Assembly: GCA_963978545.1 (NCBI GenBank)
Contig: OZ021724.1
Coordinates: forward strand, 24,107,933 to 24,171,932
DNA: 64,000 nucleotides
Direction of reading: 5' to 3'
From: Linyphia triangularis
Taxonomy: Eukaryota > Arthropoda > Arachnida > Araneae > Linyphiidae
Part shown: one piece after another, positions 31,248-43,539 of the stretch
How positions within the stretch are numbered: position 1 is the stretch's first letter
Layout: each line of letters opens with the position of its first letter
The notes under the pieces: generated by a model
Databases searched by the model: none
Seen by the model: the letters and a program-made list of their open reading frames with translations, nothing else
What the model was told of the DNA's origin: nothing
Made by a program: the position numbers and the translations under genes

Positions 31248-34200
31248 TAGAACGGATCAAGAAATCGAGTGTTTTCTTGATGGAAGAAACATTATGTCGG
31301 GTATTTTATTTTTATTCAATATTCCTGACTTTGGCAAAATAGCCTTATGATATTTTTAAAGCTTAGTAAAAGTCTTGTGTACAAATATATAATTTAACCC
31401 ACCATTTCTGTTTGAGCCTTATCATTGGAATTGTTCTGCCTCGAACCTGTTATAAAAGACTTTATATATAAAAAGTCGCTGCAATTTCAAAAATGCCTCC
31501 TTTTAGTAGTAAGATGTGGAACTTGTATGAATAACAAAAGGCACATTTCAATCGGTTAGTTAGTCCAGGCCATCAGTTGAACATGCCTGCTCTTGTAATG
31601 TGTCGCAAACGTGTTTAAATGGTAAATTAGAGGCAGTTGGTTATTCCTCTTTAGAACATAAATTAACTTGTTGGTGTACCAGCAAATATAATAATTTTTA
31701 CTTAGCTGACAATATTCATTCTCGTATGAACTAGAGTAAAGTTGTTTTATAAACGAGAACAGACTCTTAACGCAATTAGTTGCTTTAACCTAAACATTTC
31801 GGGGCGCAGTTTAGCCAATCGGGGCTCTAAAGAAGTCGATTCAAATTTATCCTCCCTCTCCACCGCCCCTCTTTTTCTGACCCATACGAAATAATATCGT
31901 TGGCAAATATTTTCACTTTGTTTCAGGAACGAGAATTGGTTGTCTCATTTTTTCTGGGCGCATTTTCAAATTTTAAAAACGAAGTTATTAACTAGTAATG
32001 GAATCTAATGCTTTCGTGGCTATGATATGCACTATATTTACTTGAAAATGAGTACTTGGACTAAAATAACATCTTCAAACAGTACAGGTACTTATTATTC
32101 ACTAAAAGACTAATTGACAAGGGCGATGAGTACTGGTTTCACTGCATTCTTAAGTGAGGAACCAAAGTACGTAATTTGTTACTGAATAAAGAATAAGGAT
32201 TCTTAGTTGTGGAATTATTAATGGCTCGGTGGCACAGTGGCCGAACAGCGATCCAGTCATCTGGAGTTCTTATCATACTGCTACATACTTTGATTTGTAT
32301 GTTGGTGGAAGTGATTGTCCTGAGTATTTTTTGTGTAACCTTGTCTCTAAGCAAAGATGTTCCGCATTGTCTCCCATTTGAGACTAATATGCCCCCCCCC
32401 CCACCCCGGCTCAATTTAAATGTATTCACTCTTTACAAAAGATTACCCAAGGATGTTCCAGTGCAATATAAACCTTGTCGACTTCCAGTCTAATCAACCC
32501 AAATTAAATTCAAGGAACCTCGTGAATGACCCCTCTGTGATGGAGCTGCAAATTTTCTCGGAAAAGCCCCTGAATTGTGGGCTATTTGTAACCTGATACA
32601 TTGAAATATTCGCTTTTACTAAAAACCAATCTGATTATTCTAGTACTTGAATATGCCAGTATAGGTCAACTTATCATAGCACTGTTAATACGGTGTTTTA
32701 AAATATCAGAGTGCACGATAAGACGTCTTCTTCGCCAAATTGCAACAATTGCAGTTAACCTAGCGGGTCATAACGGGAATTGGATACCTGTCGGCTTGTA
32801 TCTAGCCAACACTTTACCTAACCTCTTGCAGCCAACCTTGGAAATGCACTGCTTCCAGTATTAAATTTAGTTAATTCTGGTACATTTGCTTTGATAAAGG
32901 GGTTTTCGATTGGCAACATTGGGACATAAATGGAATGGCTGTTTCTTAAATTGTAATATAGAGGCAAATCAACTGGATCTCTACTTATGTTCAACTACAT
33001 CCATAAATGTGTAGTATGTCCTAAACATTCAAGTAGCCAATTTTCATGATTTAAATACTTAGCTACAAATCCAAATCGAATATTTAATCTCGACGAATGC
33101 AGAAGCATGTTAAATGCGGGTTAATTTGGTTTAAATGAAAGTGGTACAATGATTAAACCAGAAGCGTAAATTTAAAAAAATTTCTACTTGTCTACAATTA
33201 TTTTACGGTAAAATTTTATTTGGTTTCTAGTTTGCTCCAAAATGTGTACACATGCATGTGACTGGTCTCAATTATGTAGTCTCGTAAAGCGCATAAAACG
33301 CTAACTACAACTACAATTTTTCTTGATGTATACACGCTTAGGGTGGGCGAGATTTTGTGATCCCATTTGCGTCTCAATGAAAGACAACGCTGTATGCTGA
33401 TTTGCACGTAGCCAGTGCTTACAACGCCAGCCGGTAAGTTGATTTTAAGATAACTATCACGCGTTGATCGGAATGTCCGTTTTGTGCTTACTCGGTGCCA
33501 GCAGCTTGAACAATCCTATTGAGCGAAGGTTACGCCGCTGGTCGGTGATCACTGGAAAGCGCAGGTGAATAGATGAGGGTAGCTGACGCGCCAGTAAAAT
33601 AAAATATTTGATACACTGGAGTCACCAGCCAGTGACGATCATGTGACAAACCGATTTCTCTTGGGTCTAAAATGATGCGATGTGCACGATGCTAGCGCTG
33701 GCCATCTCAACTGGCACCAAATAAATCAGCCTTTCGAATTTCCACCAAGCATCTCGATGACTAATCATATTACCGAATTTGCCGACTTTTTTGCTCGCTT
33801 TGAAAACGGTGACTGCAGAATTCCAAGTGGTCGCATTAAACTAACGATTCATAGACTTCCCGGATGGCATTCGCTCTTTGAAACTTGGGATAAATCTGGG
33901 CAGTCCAAAACGTGCTCTATTGATCTGGCGCTGAAAATCACACGTGTTGCTTTCATGCAAGAAAATCTCATTCACCATAACCTTGTTAATTCGAGAGTTT
34001 AAATGTTAGGAAGACCTTAAAAAGCTTAGATTAATACCAGGCAATATGTTGCCTGTCGTAATGGAAATTTTTCTTTAGGAAACCAATGCAACCACTAAAT
34101 AAAGGCAACTCGTTGAAAATGTAAATATTTTAATTTCCATAATTAAGAACGATCGGTTCTCTAGCCTAACTCAATTCCCAAACTACAGTTTATTAGAGGG

Positions 34201-34615
34201 ATAAGTAGTCTCTTGCATAGTACCCATTTCTCCTAATTCTCGTCGCTAGATGTTTGTTAAAGTATGATTGTTGCACGTTAAAATTTATTTGAGTTGTATC
34301 CTTTATTTTGTTAATGAGTATATTTAGTAACGATCATACCGACCCGTCCTACTAAATAAATGTAAACTCAAGGTTTATTGATTCAAAATAATATAAAATG
34401 CTGAAGTAGCAGTTTTCAAGTAAAGCGTTTGAAAATCATCCTGGAGATGGTGAACACTGCTTCTGAACAATCATGGCAATTTACAGTTAATACTTCTGAA
34501 GGAAAAGTTTCTCTCGTGTTATGATATGAAATACAACAGACAACTGCCACAATCGCTGTCGTGCCTATTCATTTTAGTTGACGGAACGTCGCTTCAGGGA
34601 GTTTAACATCTTGTA

Positions 34616-34857
34616 TTAACCCATGGTTAGGCGTGCTAACTTTTGTTTCGAGGTTAGTCGCGTTTTCATGCATACCATTAAACTCAAGACCAAATATTAA
34701 AGTGGGTACTTTAATTAAAACCACACCGTTATTGAACAGAAAAAATTAAAAATTAAGTATTTTTAAAATAACCTAAATTTTTTTTATCATGGGCTGCCAT
34801 CCTTGAGAAATTGATTTTGTGGGGGACATTTGTCAACCACGATTAACCAAGAGTTAA
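34616..34857 (-). mobile_element. CCCTTGGTTAG MITE (complete copy)
   Basis: TTAACCCATGGTTAGGCGTG at one end and the inverse of TTAACTCTTGGTTAATCGTG at the other, TTAA on both sides. The interior matches 15009-15226 inverted (TGTCAACCACG, GTGGGGGACATTTG-type block, AAACTCAAGACCAAA). Another end of the same family is at 63739-63826. Confidence 0.75.
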
Positions 34858-35722
34858 AGGCAAACATTCAACCTCAGAGCCGCAAATTCGTCAACATAAC
34901 GCAAGTGAATATAAAAATTAAACTTTACACTCAATATTAAGTACGATATTTGATAGTTTTAAAATAAATTTGGACTTACCAAGATTTATATATATGTCGT
35001 AAAAAAGAATTTTTTTTTTATAACGACTATGTACGATATATCTGGTAACCGACTCGTAATTTTTCTACTTTATATATGTGCAGAGTTATTTGCTCATTAC
35101 TCTTCACTTGATTTATCACTTGCTCTCAACTTATAGGTAACTTATGCACGGCTCAACTGCTGTGTTGGTGAGAAAATTAAATATGCATTGGGATTGGCTA
35201 ATGTAACGTGAAAATTCGACTTTGTTTTCAAAGGTGAATTGTACTTGGTCCCAAGAACGTCTCAAGTGTACCCATGTGAAACAACCTCACTGAAAGTAAA
35301 ACTTGGCATAAGGTTCATTACATATATAGCAATGAAAGTTTGACTTTATGGGATTGCCGGTTTAATTGGCCCTTAACGACATTTTGGATATATGCTGTAT
35401 TGGATTTTCGTACCTCAAGAGCTACAGGAAGGCAATAGTGAGATCAGGAGCAGTCCAAATTTCGAAGATGAATTTCTCACGTAGTTAAATTGATCATCAT
35501 ATGCGTTTTAAGTGAGAAGAAACTGAGAAAAATCATATAATTCTGCTATGAACTGTTTTCTATTAATTTATTTTTGAGAAATTGTGTTATGACTAATTTT
35601 GTAATACGCGAACAAATTCTGGGAGGCACAAGTAAAGTAAAATATAAAAGTAGGGATCTTTCGCAAGAAATCATCGGAGTTCTATTATACAGGGATGGGT
35701 TAGTTTTTCAAGGAGAGTAATT
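34640..35722 (-). repeat. 1.1-kb repeat, right copy of the inverted pair
   Basis: Reverse-complement counterpart of 14152-15226. Here the segment is bounded by TTAA at 34616 and at 35736, with GAGTGCAAAAGGTTAA at the right limit, the terminus seen in CCCTTTGCACTC elements. That supports a TTAA-transposon origin. Block 34985-35055 differs from the left copy. Confidence 0.85.
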
Positions 35723-35735
35723 TGAGTGCAAAAGG

Positions 35736-35976
35736 TTAAAAAACTAAAAAATTTAATAATATGAACAAATTATACATACAATATTTAGGGGCGAAACGTA
35801 ATGCCGGCACCTCCACCAAAGCAAATCAACTTAAAAATACTTCGGACAGAAATTTTTTGCTTAAGTTATCAGTTTGCCCAATACAGATGTGATGTCTCCT
35901 GTACGGGGACATTACGAGCGCGATGGTAAAACGAGTGATGTTCCCCATTCAGGGACATACGAGTGAAAAGGGTTAA
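35736..35976 (-). mobile_element. piggyBac-like MITE, CACTCGTATGTCCC type (copy 2)
   Basis: Reverse-complement counterpart of 7282-7523, ending CATACGAGTGAAAAGGGTTAA and sharing ATTTAGGGGCGAAACG. It shares its left TTAA with the 1.1-kb repeat. Confidence 0.8.
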
Positions 35977-36357
35977 ATGCCCTCGGCTCTGGACATCCCT
36001 TGCGAGAACTTCCGATTAAATCCGTTTTTGATGCAGGATTGCTGTGCATTAATCTTGAACATTAATCAATTTTAAATTGATCTTTTATCTTGTGTGGGCA
36101 ATTTGATTACAAAATCGTGCCATGTTGGCGATTAAAGCTAATATATAAGCCATTTAGCGAAATTCGGTACCCGCAAGTAGAAAAGCTAATGTTTCTTTAG
36201 TAATGACGCTGGAAGGAAATTTGGTGTGCTAGGTATAAAAAAATATTAAGATTTTTTTTGTATATGCTATAAAATGAGAATTCCGTGATATCAAAAATAA
36301 ACTGATTTTGTTTTTAACTAAGCATTTTCTTGAACATCTAAATGAAGTAGCCAACAT

Positions 36358-36505
36358 TGCGGCTGTTGCATATCGTTCTGGCCTTGTATGTCAAAGAAGC
36401 AGATTTCGAATCCCGAGTTGGCCATGAATGCTCTTTGCTATTCGAAAACCACGTTAATTTGTAGGTACCGGCTTCATTAACAGTTTCTGTGGACAAAAAT
36501 CGTTA
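36358..36505 (+). mobile_element. tRNA-derived SINE, family B (copy 3, diverged)
   Basis: ATCGTTCTGGCCTTGTATG, box B TTTCGAATCCCGAG, GGCCATGAATGCTCTTTGCT, ACGTTAATTTGTAGGTACCG in family B order. Confidence 0.7.
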
Positions 36506-37020
36506 ATTTAAGTATAGATACCTAATTTAAGTTAGACCTTCAGGTTTTTTGCTATTTGGTCAACTTAAAAATACTGATGGTAAGGCGAAGTGATACGGCT
36601 CTTCAAAATCCACATTTAAAAAAAAATTTAACTCCTCAAATGGTATTTATCTTACTTGCTCCAACCCAATATTGAGGTAAAGTTCTTATTGTTAAACTTG
36701 CGGCTACTAAATTACCCTAGTGAAAACTCATAAATTGCTTAAAAGATAAAAAGTGTTTGTTTTTTCGATAGATTGGATAGTTTTAATGTAATTTTTAGCC
36801 GAGTATTTAAAAACGTTCAATTCCCTTACCTTTGCATGTCAGCTTTACAAATTTGAGAATTCCCAGAATGAAATAAACCCTAAAAACAAACGCAACTTTT
36901 AACAAGCTTAACTACCTCAATCTTGTCGATTCTTTTCCAACTTTTATGTCTGAATGTTAGCGTCTAACTGAATCGAGGCGGTCTTTCATTTTATTAATTT
37001 GCTAGCATCTAAATCTAAGT

Positions 37021-37075
37021 TGTATAATGGACGTTGCGTTGAACGTGCATTATACGCCCCTCGAAGATGTTAGAC
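37021..37075 (+). repeat. Imperfect palindromic repeat (copy 2)
   Basis: GTATAATGGACGTTGCGTTG...ACGTGCATTATAC folds into a hairpin; CCCCTCGAAGATGTTAG follows. Related to 31136-31190. Confidence 0.6.
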
Positions 37076-37187
37076 TGATAGATTTGACTTATTGGTCAAT
37101 TTCAGTCGAGTTCCTAATTTGGATCGCAAAGCTGAATTCTTATTTAGAAACTTATTAACCTGAGTTGCAAGTAATTTACAAAATGTA

Positions 37188-37560
37188 AATAGTATTTCAA
37201 ACTAGCTGCGATGCCTCCCGTTGCGGAGCCTGTTTTAGGTCCTAGCTTTTGGAACTTCGCGAACAAGCTCGGTTTACTCAATTGCTTCGAAAAACCAATT
37301 AATTTCCCAAAAAACAATTCAAAAACCAATCTCGCTTCGCTCGCTAAATTTTTGTGTGACGGACTTCACACCCTCGCAGCTCTCTAACAAGCACAAGTTT
37401 GCTTCGCTCGCTGAAAGATTCATATTTGCACAAGAAATACAAATTCGCTTCCATCCCCGAAAAGTTAATTACTACGTGAACCCTTAATATAAGAACCCCG
37501 CCCTTGTCGAGAAACCAAATAAAGATTATCGTTAATACTTTAGCACAACCTATTCACCCC
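37188..37560. other. Unclassified block with repeated GCTTCGCTCGCT
   Basis: GCTTCGCTCGCT occurs near 37334 and 37391, with a related TCGCTTCCATCCCCG near 37444. AAACCAAATAAAG near 37511 resembles a polyadenylation region. It may be an old LTR, but no partner copy or TSD was found. Confidence 0.3.
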
Positions 37561-37938
37561 TGAGAATGTTTAAAGATTTATTTTCGAAAGTTCAACTACT
37601 TACGTTGACAATTTCAAAGCGCTACGTCTATTTTAAGTAGCTTTCTGTAGAGGGACTGAAAGACATGCACACTCATTGTTTTATTGTTAGAGATTCATAA
37701 AAAAAAAAATTCGTTGGCTTATAGCAATTCTGAAGCAAACTCATAATTGTGAATTCAAAAAAAAATTTGAAGCTCGTGTTTTTAAGTAATTCAAAGTTAT
37801 TTGATGCATCTGAAATTGCAATACGAAACGTGTCCTGCAAAAAGTTCCTAAAATTTAAAGAAATGTCTACAACTATTGAAATCCAGTTTCTACAGGATAT
37901 TGATTCAAGAATGCTCACGAGAAAGATTAAAGGGCCAC

Positions 37939-38106
37939 CTGATGGCAGTATGATTAGTGCTCTAGCCTCACTGGCCAAAGGTACAGCGTCCGGATATTCA
38001 ATTAGGCATGGATGTTCGTTGTGGTTCGGAATCTGTTAAGCTGAAACCCCCGCCCTGATTAGCTGTCTTTGTGTTGTGAATAGGTCGTTGAAAGTACAAA
38101 CCAACT
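37939..38106 (+). mobile_element. tRNA-derived SINE, family B (copy 4)
   Basis: CTGATGGCAGTATGATTAGTGC head, a TTAGGCATGGATGTTCGTTG block, TGTGGTTCGGAATC, GCCCTGATTAGCTG, AATAGGTCGTTG and TACAAACCAAC tail. Confidence 0.85.
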
Positions 38107-38413
38107 AAAATATACCAGCCAAACCAACAAATATTAAGACTTCGAACATAGCCTCGTTGTGGGCCTTTTAAAACTAACTATTGCATTAAAAAAAAGTTCG
38201 GCTTTTGATTGTGAAGATCCAAACATTTTGTTGTACAGTATAAAATCCAATAGAAAATGGCGAGTTGTAACAAGCGTTTTGGTAAACGACAACGTATTTT
38301 TAAAAACTTACGTGTAAACATTTCTGGGATTTGGAGATGAAAACAGTTTCTTCCAAAAGTGCTGCCCGTCAGTGCGAAGGTCTTCCTTACAAGGCCTCTC
38401 CAAATTTATTCAG

Positions 38414-38600
38414 GGTCCATCTAATGGCTGACGGGTTAGCACTCTGGTCTCGCATGCCAAAGGTGCAGTGTTCGAATCCCGGGTTAGGCATGGATGTTCG
38501 TTGTGGTTCGGAATCCGCGTTAAACAGTAGGTTCCGGTTTGATTATCTGTCACTGTGCATAAAAAATAGGTCGCTGAGTGTACAAACCAATCAACCCAAC
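38414..38600 (+). mobile_element. tRNA-derived SINE, family B (copy 5, full length)
   Basis: The best copy: ATGGCTGACGGGTTAGCACT with box A, box B TGTTCGAATCCCGGG, TTAGGCATGGATGTTCGTTG, GTAGGTTCCGGTTTGATTAT and tail TACAAACCAATCAACCCAAC. It is flanked by a 13-bp near-perfect duplication (38401-38413 CAAATTTATTCAG, 38601-38613 CAAATGTATTCAG). Confidence 0.93.
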
Positions 38601-38613
38601 CAAATGTATTCAG

Positions 38614-40991
38614 AAGTTCCCATAGAATGAACTGGGTTTGTTTAATTAAATGACATAACACTCAGCTAAGCGTCATTGATAAGAACGAGAGAACCGCTGT
38701 TCAGTAATTTAAGTCGGTTTCGATTGAATTGAATCGAATAAAAAATTGGCTTACAATATTGAACCCATAATCTGTTATTAAAGCGACTTAATGTCATAAG
38801 GGAAATCTTGCATAAATATGTAGCTGCCTGGATAACATACTTTTCGATTACATAATTTTCGAATTTTCTTCCATGCGAGACGCAAATGCCTCAAGTACAC
38901 TTCCCATTTAGATCACTCGGCAGTCCTGTGTAATACGCGTATAACTCTTGAGTCGTAATATCCTTACTACATAATTAGCTAATTTACTGGAAAGCTTTTT
39001 ATATCTAACTTTCGATTATGTAATAGTGTTAGAAATATCTGAACGGTTTCTACAGATTTAAGTTTCTCACAATGATAACCGAAGTAAAATAGGATTTAAA
39101 CTATTTCCATGCGAGTTGAAGGTATCTAATGATTACTACTAAATATATAAATGATTTGTACTGTTGTTGGGACTTATTGAATTTCAAATTGGTGGAGATC
39201 TCTAACGCATTTAAATTGCTTCTGCATCGTTATGTTTATCTTCACTTCATCGGGAACAATTCTTCATAATACTGAAACAAGTTTTAACGAATATATTTTA
39301 TTTAAATGTAAATTAAATAAAAGCAGCCATGTAAAGAGTTCACGTTGAGGAATAACGAACTCTGTGATTTTCCAATGTTTCACCCAGCCCACTTCAGAAG
39401 TCAGATTAAATTGTCAGGATTATCAATATAACGGTATAAATTTTTATACGCAAGTGTAGATATCGTTAGTAACGCTAAGGTTATCCAGTTATTAGCTGGG
39501 CCTGTGCAGCTCCTGTCATCTGACCAAGTTTAAAATTGCAAGGCGTGTTACGGTGCTGTTTGGCTTCTGTAAATCTATTTCGTCGTGAATCAAAAAGCAG
39601 TAATTGGAGTCGGGGTCCCGATTTAGAAAAGCAATTACTATAGGCACAACATGGTAGCCGGAGCCCCCATCGATGATTGGTGCTATTTAAAATATTAATG
39701 ACAATTTCTATTACTATCCAACAATTATTTAATCAAAATAGTAATATTTCTAATAACTAATGAGTTACTAAAATATATGTTCATATTTTATGACACTGAT
39801 CAAGTATGCTGAACAGAATATGGATATTTACATCATAATTCAGAACTTTCCAGGGAGCCCTCTAAATTTGGGAGCCTTAGCACGGAACTTGCATGCATTA
39901 TGGAAAATCAGGCCCTGTTTGGAGTGCAGATGCTTGAAATTTGTGTGTGATCACAGCAAAGTGAATAGCTCCCTCCCCTCTCGAAAAAATTAAGTTCTTT
40001 TTATTGAATGAGGACGTAATAGTTGGCTTCTCATACTTTTCCCAACTGCATATCACGTGCCAATATTAAACTAAAGATCTTTTAGTATATTTCCATTAAT
40101 AAGACGGTACTAGATAATTAGGATTACAACGTACTTGAGCTACATTTAAGTAGCAATTTCTGGTGCTAAATTTTGATTGCTGTCGGCATATATTCTCAAA
40201 TTTTACTTCGTGAAAATCAGTCCTGGTGAGCAAGTGTTCTGGTGAATGTGAATCTATTCCTACATTGAGAAAAGGAGTGATTTTCAAGATTTATTGCTAA
40301 CACTTTCCTTTCGGAGAAGTAATGTTCAAAAGTAATCATCAAAAAAAGCACACAAGGGTTTAAAGAACCCTTTAAATACTAGTTAATTTTTGTGGTAAGA
40401 CAAGACTCGGCGCATTTTCTCTTCGCCAGCTTAGTTTCAAAAGAATTGCATTAAATCTGTATGTGGTCTGAAGTTTCAATGTCCCGCCTTGATGAGTAGT
40501 GATCATTTGGAGGGCTGAATACAAACAGACCAAGTTGTTACAATTTTTTAGGTATCGATATCCTAGCAGGCAGTTTGACAAATTTTATTGCATAAGTATA
40601 GGCAATAAGGTAACTGCTTTATCCTATACTAAGTAAACCTGAAGCAAAAGTGCTCATTTCGGGTGCATCTGCCTGCAATTTCCCTCGTGAAAAGTCTCCG
40701 ACTCTGAAGCGACAGGAACCAACTATTCTCAAACTAAAACTTCCGGATAGCTTATAAGTAGTTTCTGATCTGCAGTCAGATGAAAGCCAATAGAATAAAT
40801 CTCCATCTGTGCTACGCTACGTACTTGGTTGCCACGGTTACAAACTCATTGTAACTAGTGTGGGGAAAGTGGCTAATATTTATCTCTAAGGTGAATGTTG
40901 AGACTTCTATGGCTTCAAGTCAATAGCCGAGCATGCACTATCCAAAAGTTAATGCTGAAAATCCCTTGATCTGGAGGTCACTCGGAATATT
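38614..40991. other. Gene-free interval
   Basis: No gene or recognised repeat. An AAGGGTTTAAAGAACCCTTTAAA palindrome-like run near 40357 and a short hairpin near 39602 (GTAATTG/CAATTAC) are the only structures noted. Confidence 0.5.
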
Positions 40992-41212
40992 TTCACCCTG
41001 GACCTTAAGTCCAAAGATATTGTTTTCAATTGATGAAATGTGTGGTCCGTCCAAACTTAATGTTTGGGCTAGCTCCTGCTTGTATAGAGATGTATGCTGT
41101 TGTGCAGTTGTGTTGATGTATCGATGTTTTATAAAACTAAAAAACGAAACAATTTTGTAATTGGCTTAGACTTAAGCCTCAGGGTAAACTGTACGTAGGC
41201 CCTAAGCCTATT
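40992..41212. mobile_element. CCTGGGCCTTAAG inverted-repeat MITE (copy 2)
   Basis: Left CCCTGGACCTTAAGTCCAA, right GACTTAAGCCTCAGGGTAAA. Interior GATATTGTTTTCAATTGATG and CTTAATGTTTGGGC match 27945-28166. Confidence 0.75.
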
Positions 41213-41732
41213 TGTTAAAATTTGTAGATTCTGGTAGAAATACGAATATTATTAGGAGCTCAAGTCTTTTAAATCTTCCTGATCGAACAGGATGACCGTT
41301 GGTCTGTTTGTATTAGCCCTCTTTGATTCATAGAGAACAATTTAAAATTATTTTTTTTTATACGACCCTGGAGATTCCATAAATGCATACGATGAATACA
41401 ATATTTTAAACTATATCGCATTTATCGGATGTCTAGCAGCTGAATTCCACGATGTGAAATGTGATTGTTTCAGTTTGGCCACTTGTTTTTACGTTTGAAA
41501 TTTTTTAAATAATTGTACATAATGGATTAAATAAATTATTCTCTCTTCATAAAGAATTGAACAATTCTTTAAACAGAAACGGCAAATCGCATTAAAGCTC
41601 AAACAAAGTTTTTGTATCCAATAGAATTTATTGGATACGTTTAATTTTCTTCACTTATGTGGGCCAATAATTTGTTTGGGCTAGGTGAAAAGAATTTTTT
41701 TAAGTCGAAAGAACTCTCGAATAGTCTTGGTA

Positions 41733-41872
41733 TTCTTCAATGGCAGCCTTGCCTGCCAAAGCTGCTGGGTTCGAATCCTGGTGAAGACACGGATGTTTAT
41801 AAAGCTGTTGATCCCGGCCTGATTACCAGCTATTGTGCACGTGATCCAGCGCACAAACTTACTTGGTATAGG
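41733..41872 (+). mobile_element. tRNA-derived SINE, family B (copy 6, diverged)
   Basis: CAATGGCAGCCTTGCCTGCC, box B GGTTCGAATCCTGG, a shortened body, GATCCCGGCCTGATTACCAG, TATTGTGCACG. It lacks the GTTCGTTGTGGTTCGG segment. Confidence 0.75.
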
Positions 41873-42036
41873 TATATCGAGACACATTTCTTGGTTGGAT
41901 CGTTCGAAAGAGTGAGAAGGATTTCGGCAAGTAATGCCGATGCTGCTAGACATCCGGATAAATGTTATAACTGTCTTTTATTTACAGGTGCTTATATTTT
42001 TTTTACATGTGGTGGACAATTCCCAACTTTCAAATG

Positions 42037-42213
42037 TAGGGTGACTCCAAATTTTTTTTTTTGGTCCTATATTTAATAGCACGCTAAATTTGCTTTTTCT
42101 CTGCCTCTTAAACTGTTAGCTGTTATTTTTACTAAATGAAAAATATAATTTACCAACCATTTATACAATTTTTTCAAGTAATCATTCGTAAAATATATAT
42201 CTTTGTCACCCTA
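42037..42213. mobile_element. MITE with TAGGGTGAC ends
   Basis: TAGGGTGACTCC at the left and GTCACCCTA at the right (11 bp if the outer TG/CA are counted), 177 bp, AT-rich interior. TAGGGTGAC ends are seen in some hAT-type MITEs; no clear 8-bp duplication is visible here. Confidence 0.6.
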
Positions 42214-43291
42214 CATGCTACGCATTTGTATCTTGAAATACCCCCCCCCCCCCCTTCTCCCCTTAAAAAATCAATTTTATAATGTTCCTTCAACATTTTC
42301 AAAATCTTAATATAAATAAATTTGGTTAAATATATAAATTTGGATGCCTTTCACTCTAACTATATTTTGATTTCTTTAGTTATCATTTAATATCGATAAA
42401 AACTCGCTTTCAATTCTTTCGTTTGAGTGACGGCGTACTTAATTTTCTCCAGGATTTGAAAGATCCAATTTTATATCCAAAACTGAAAGCAATATTCAAC
42501 ATTTTCCCCAATTCTTAGTTGGCAGTAAATATTTCTGCAGTTTTTGCCTTATAAATTTTCGTTTAAAATATTAAGATTTCAAAGGCATTATTTTGCTCCT
42601 AAAATTGCTATCCTTCAAGCAAATTGCGCTTTCTGTTTCCAATTATTTAGAGATTACTGGTTAGTAATCCGACATTTTTAATTGATTTTTTTTTTTAATT
42701 TCTGGTGAGTATTGAGAGATTTGATATCCATCAGTAATCGTATTAAGAAACACTAGTGCTAGTTTGATTGCAAATGTCAGCCTCGCACTAGCTTCAGATC
42801 TTCTGCAGTCAAACAGTTGAGCTGCTACCATGTTTGAATGTTATATTTAACATTAAAAACAATTCGTATGCTTTGATATAAATTTAGAAAATTTATATAA
42901 AAGTATTATACATTTTTTTTAAGTTAAAATTATTATTATTTTTTTTTAGTAAGTTACCTAGATATATTTAAATGACATGGCCTTTTTGTAATAAGTTGAC
43001 TATTGTAAGTTACATAGTCTCGTACAACTCTTTAATTTTATGGCCGTGTACAGTATTTAAATAGTTTTTATTTATTCCTTGACGTTAAGTCTGAAAAATT
43101 GCCTTTGCATCAAAGTAAATCTTTAAATATTAACAAACTTAATTATGAAAAGCATACCAAAATGCATTTAACTAGCACACCTCAATTTAATTAATGTTTA
43201 AATGAAAGGAAAAAAATTAAAAAATACTATTTTTATTATAAATATTAAATTTGTTAAATATATTAAATTTGTTAAAATATAGTACATTTGT
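42214..43291. other. Gene-free AT-rich interval
   Basis: Includes a 14-nt C run at 42241-42254. No gene or repeat is recognised. Confidence 0.5.
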
Positions 43292-43539
43292 TTAACCTTC
43301 CGATCGGGCACATTTGATTAAAATGGCATTTGTAATTCTGTATCCTCGCTTACCAACATGGTTGTCTCAAATGAGACTTCTGCAGAAATATTTAGATATT
43401 TCTCCAATTCTACTTAAAGTCATTATTTGACAGTTCCATAAATGATTCATTTTGTGTTAACTTTTTTAAAATGTGACCGATAAAGTGTATTGCACTCAAG
43501 CTCGCATGATATTGTCTTTTACGCCCGACGGAAGGTTAT
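43292..43539. mobile_element. TTAA MITE with CCTTCCGTCGGGC ends
   Basis: TTAACCTTCCGATCGGGCAC at the left and GCCCGACGGAAGGTTAT at the right. The left border is TTAA and the right one mutated to TTAT. It is 248 bp and non-coding. Confidence 0.78.

Larger units (their letters stand above)
28739..34615. other. Long gene-free interval
   Basis: About 5.9 kb with no gene that I can support. It holds a palindromic 55-bp repeat (31136-31190), a SINE tail fragment (31196-31247), and an 11-nt C run (32392-32402). Near 32219-32265 a GGCACAGTGGCCGAACAGCG stretch looks vaguely tRNA-head-like. Sequence at 33420-33990 is less AT-rich and has a 106-residue frame without recognisable domains or an early ATG. 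Confidence 0.45.

Noticed and set aside
33682..34002. 106-residue open frame as a gene
   Set aside because: It opens with GTG rather than ATG, has a stop close upstream, no splice signals and no recognisable domain.
31136..37075. CRISPR-like spacing of short palindromic repeats
   Set aside because: Only two copies, 6 kb apart, in a eukaryotic context; no array.
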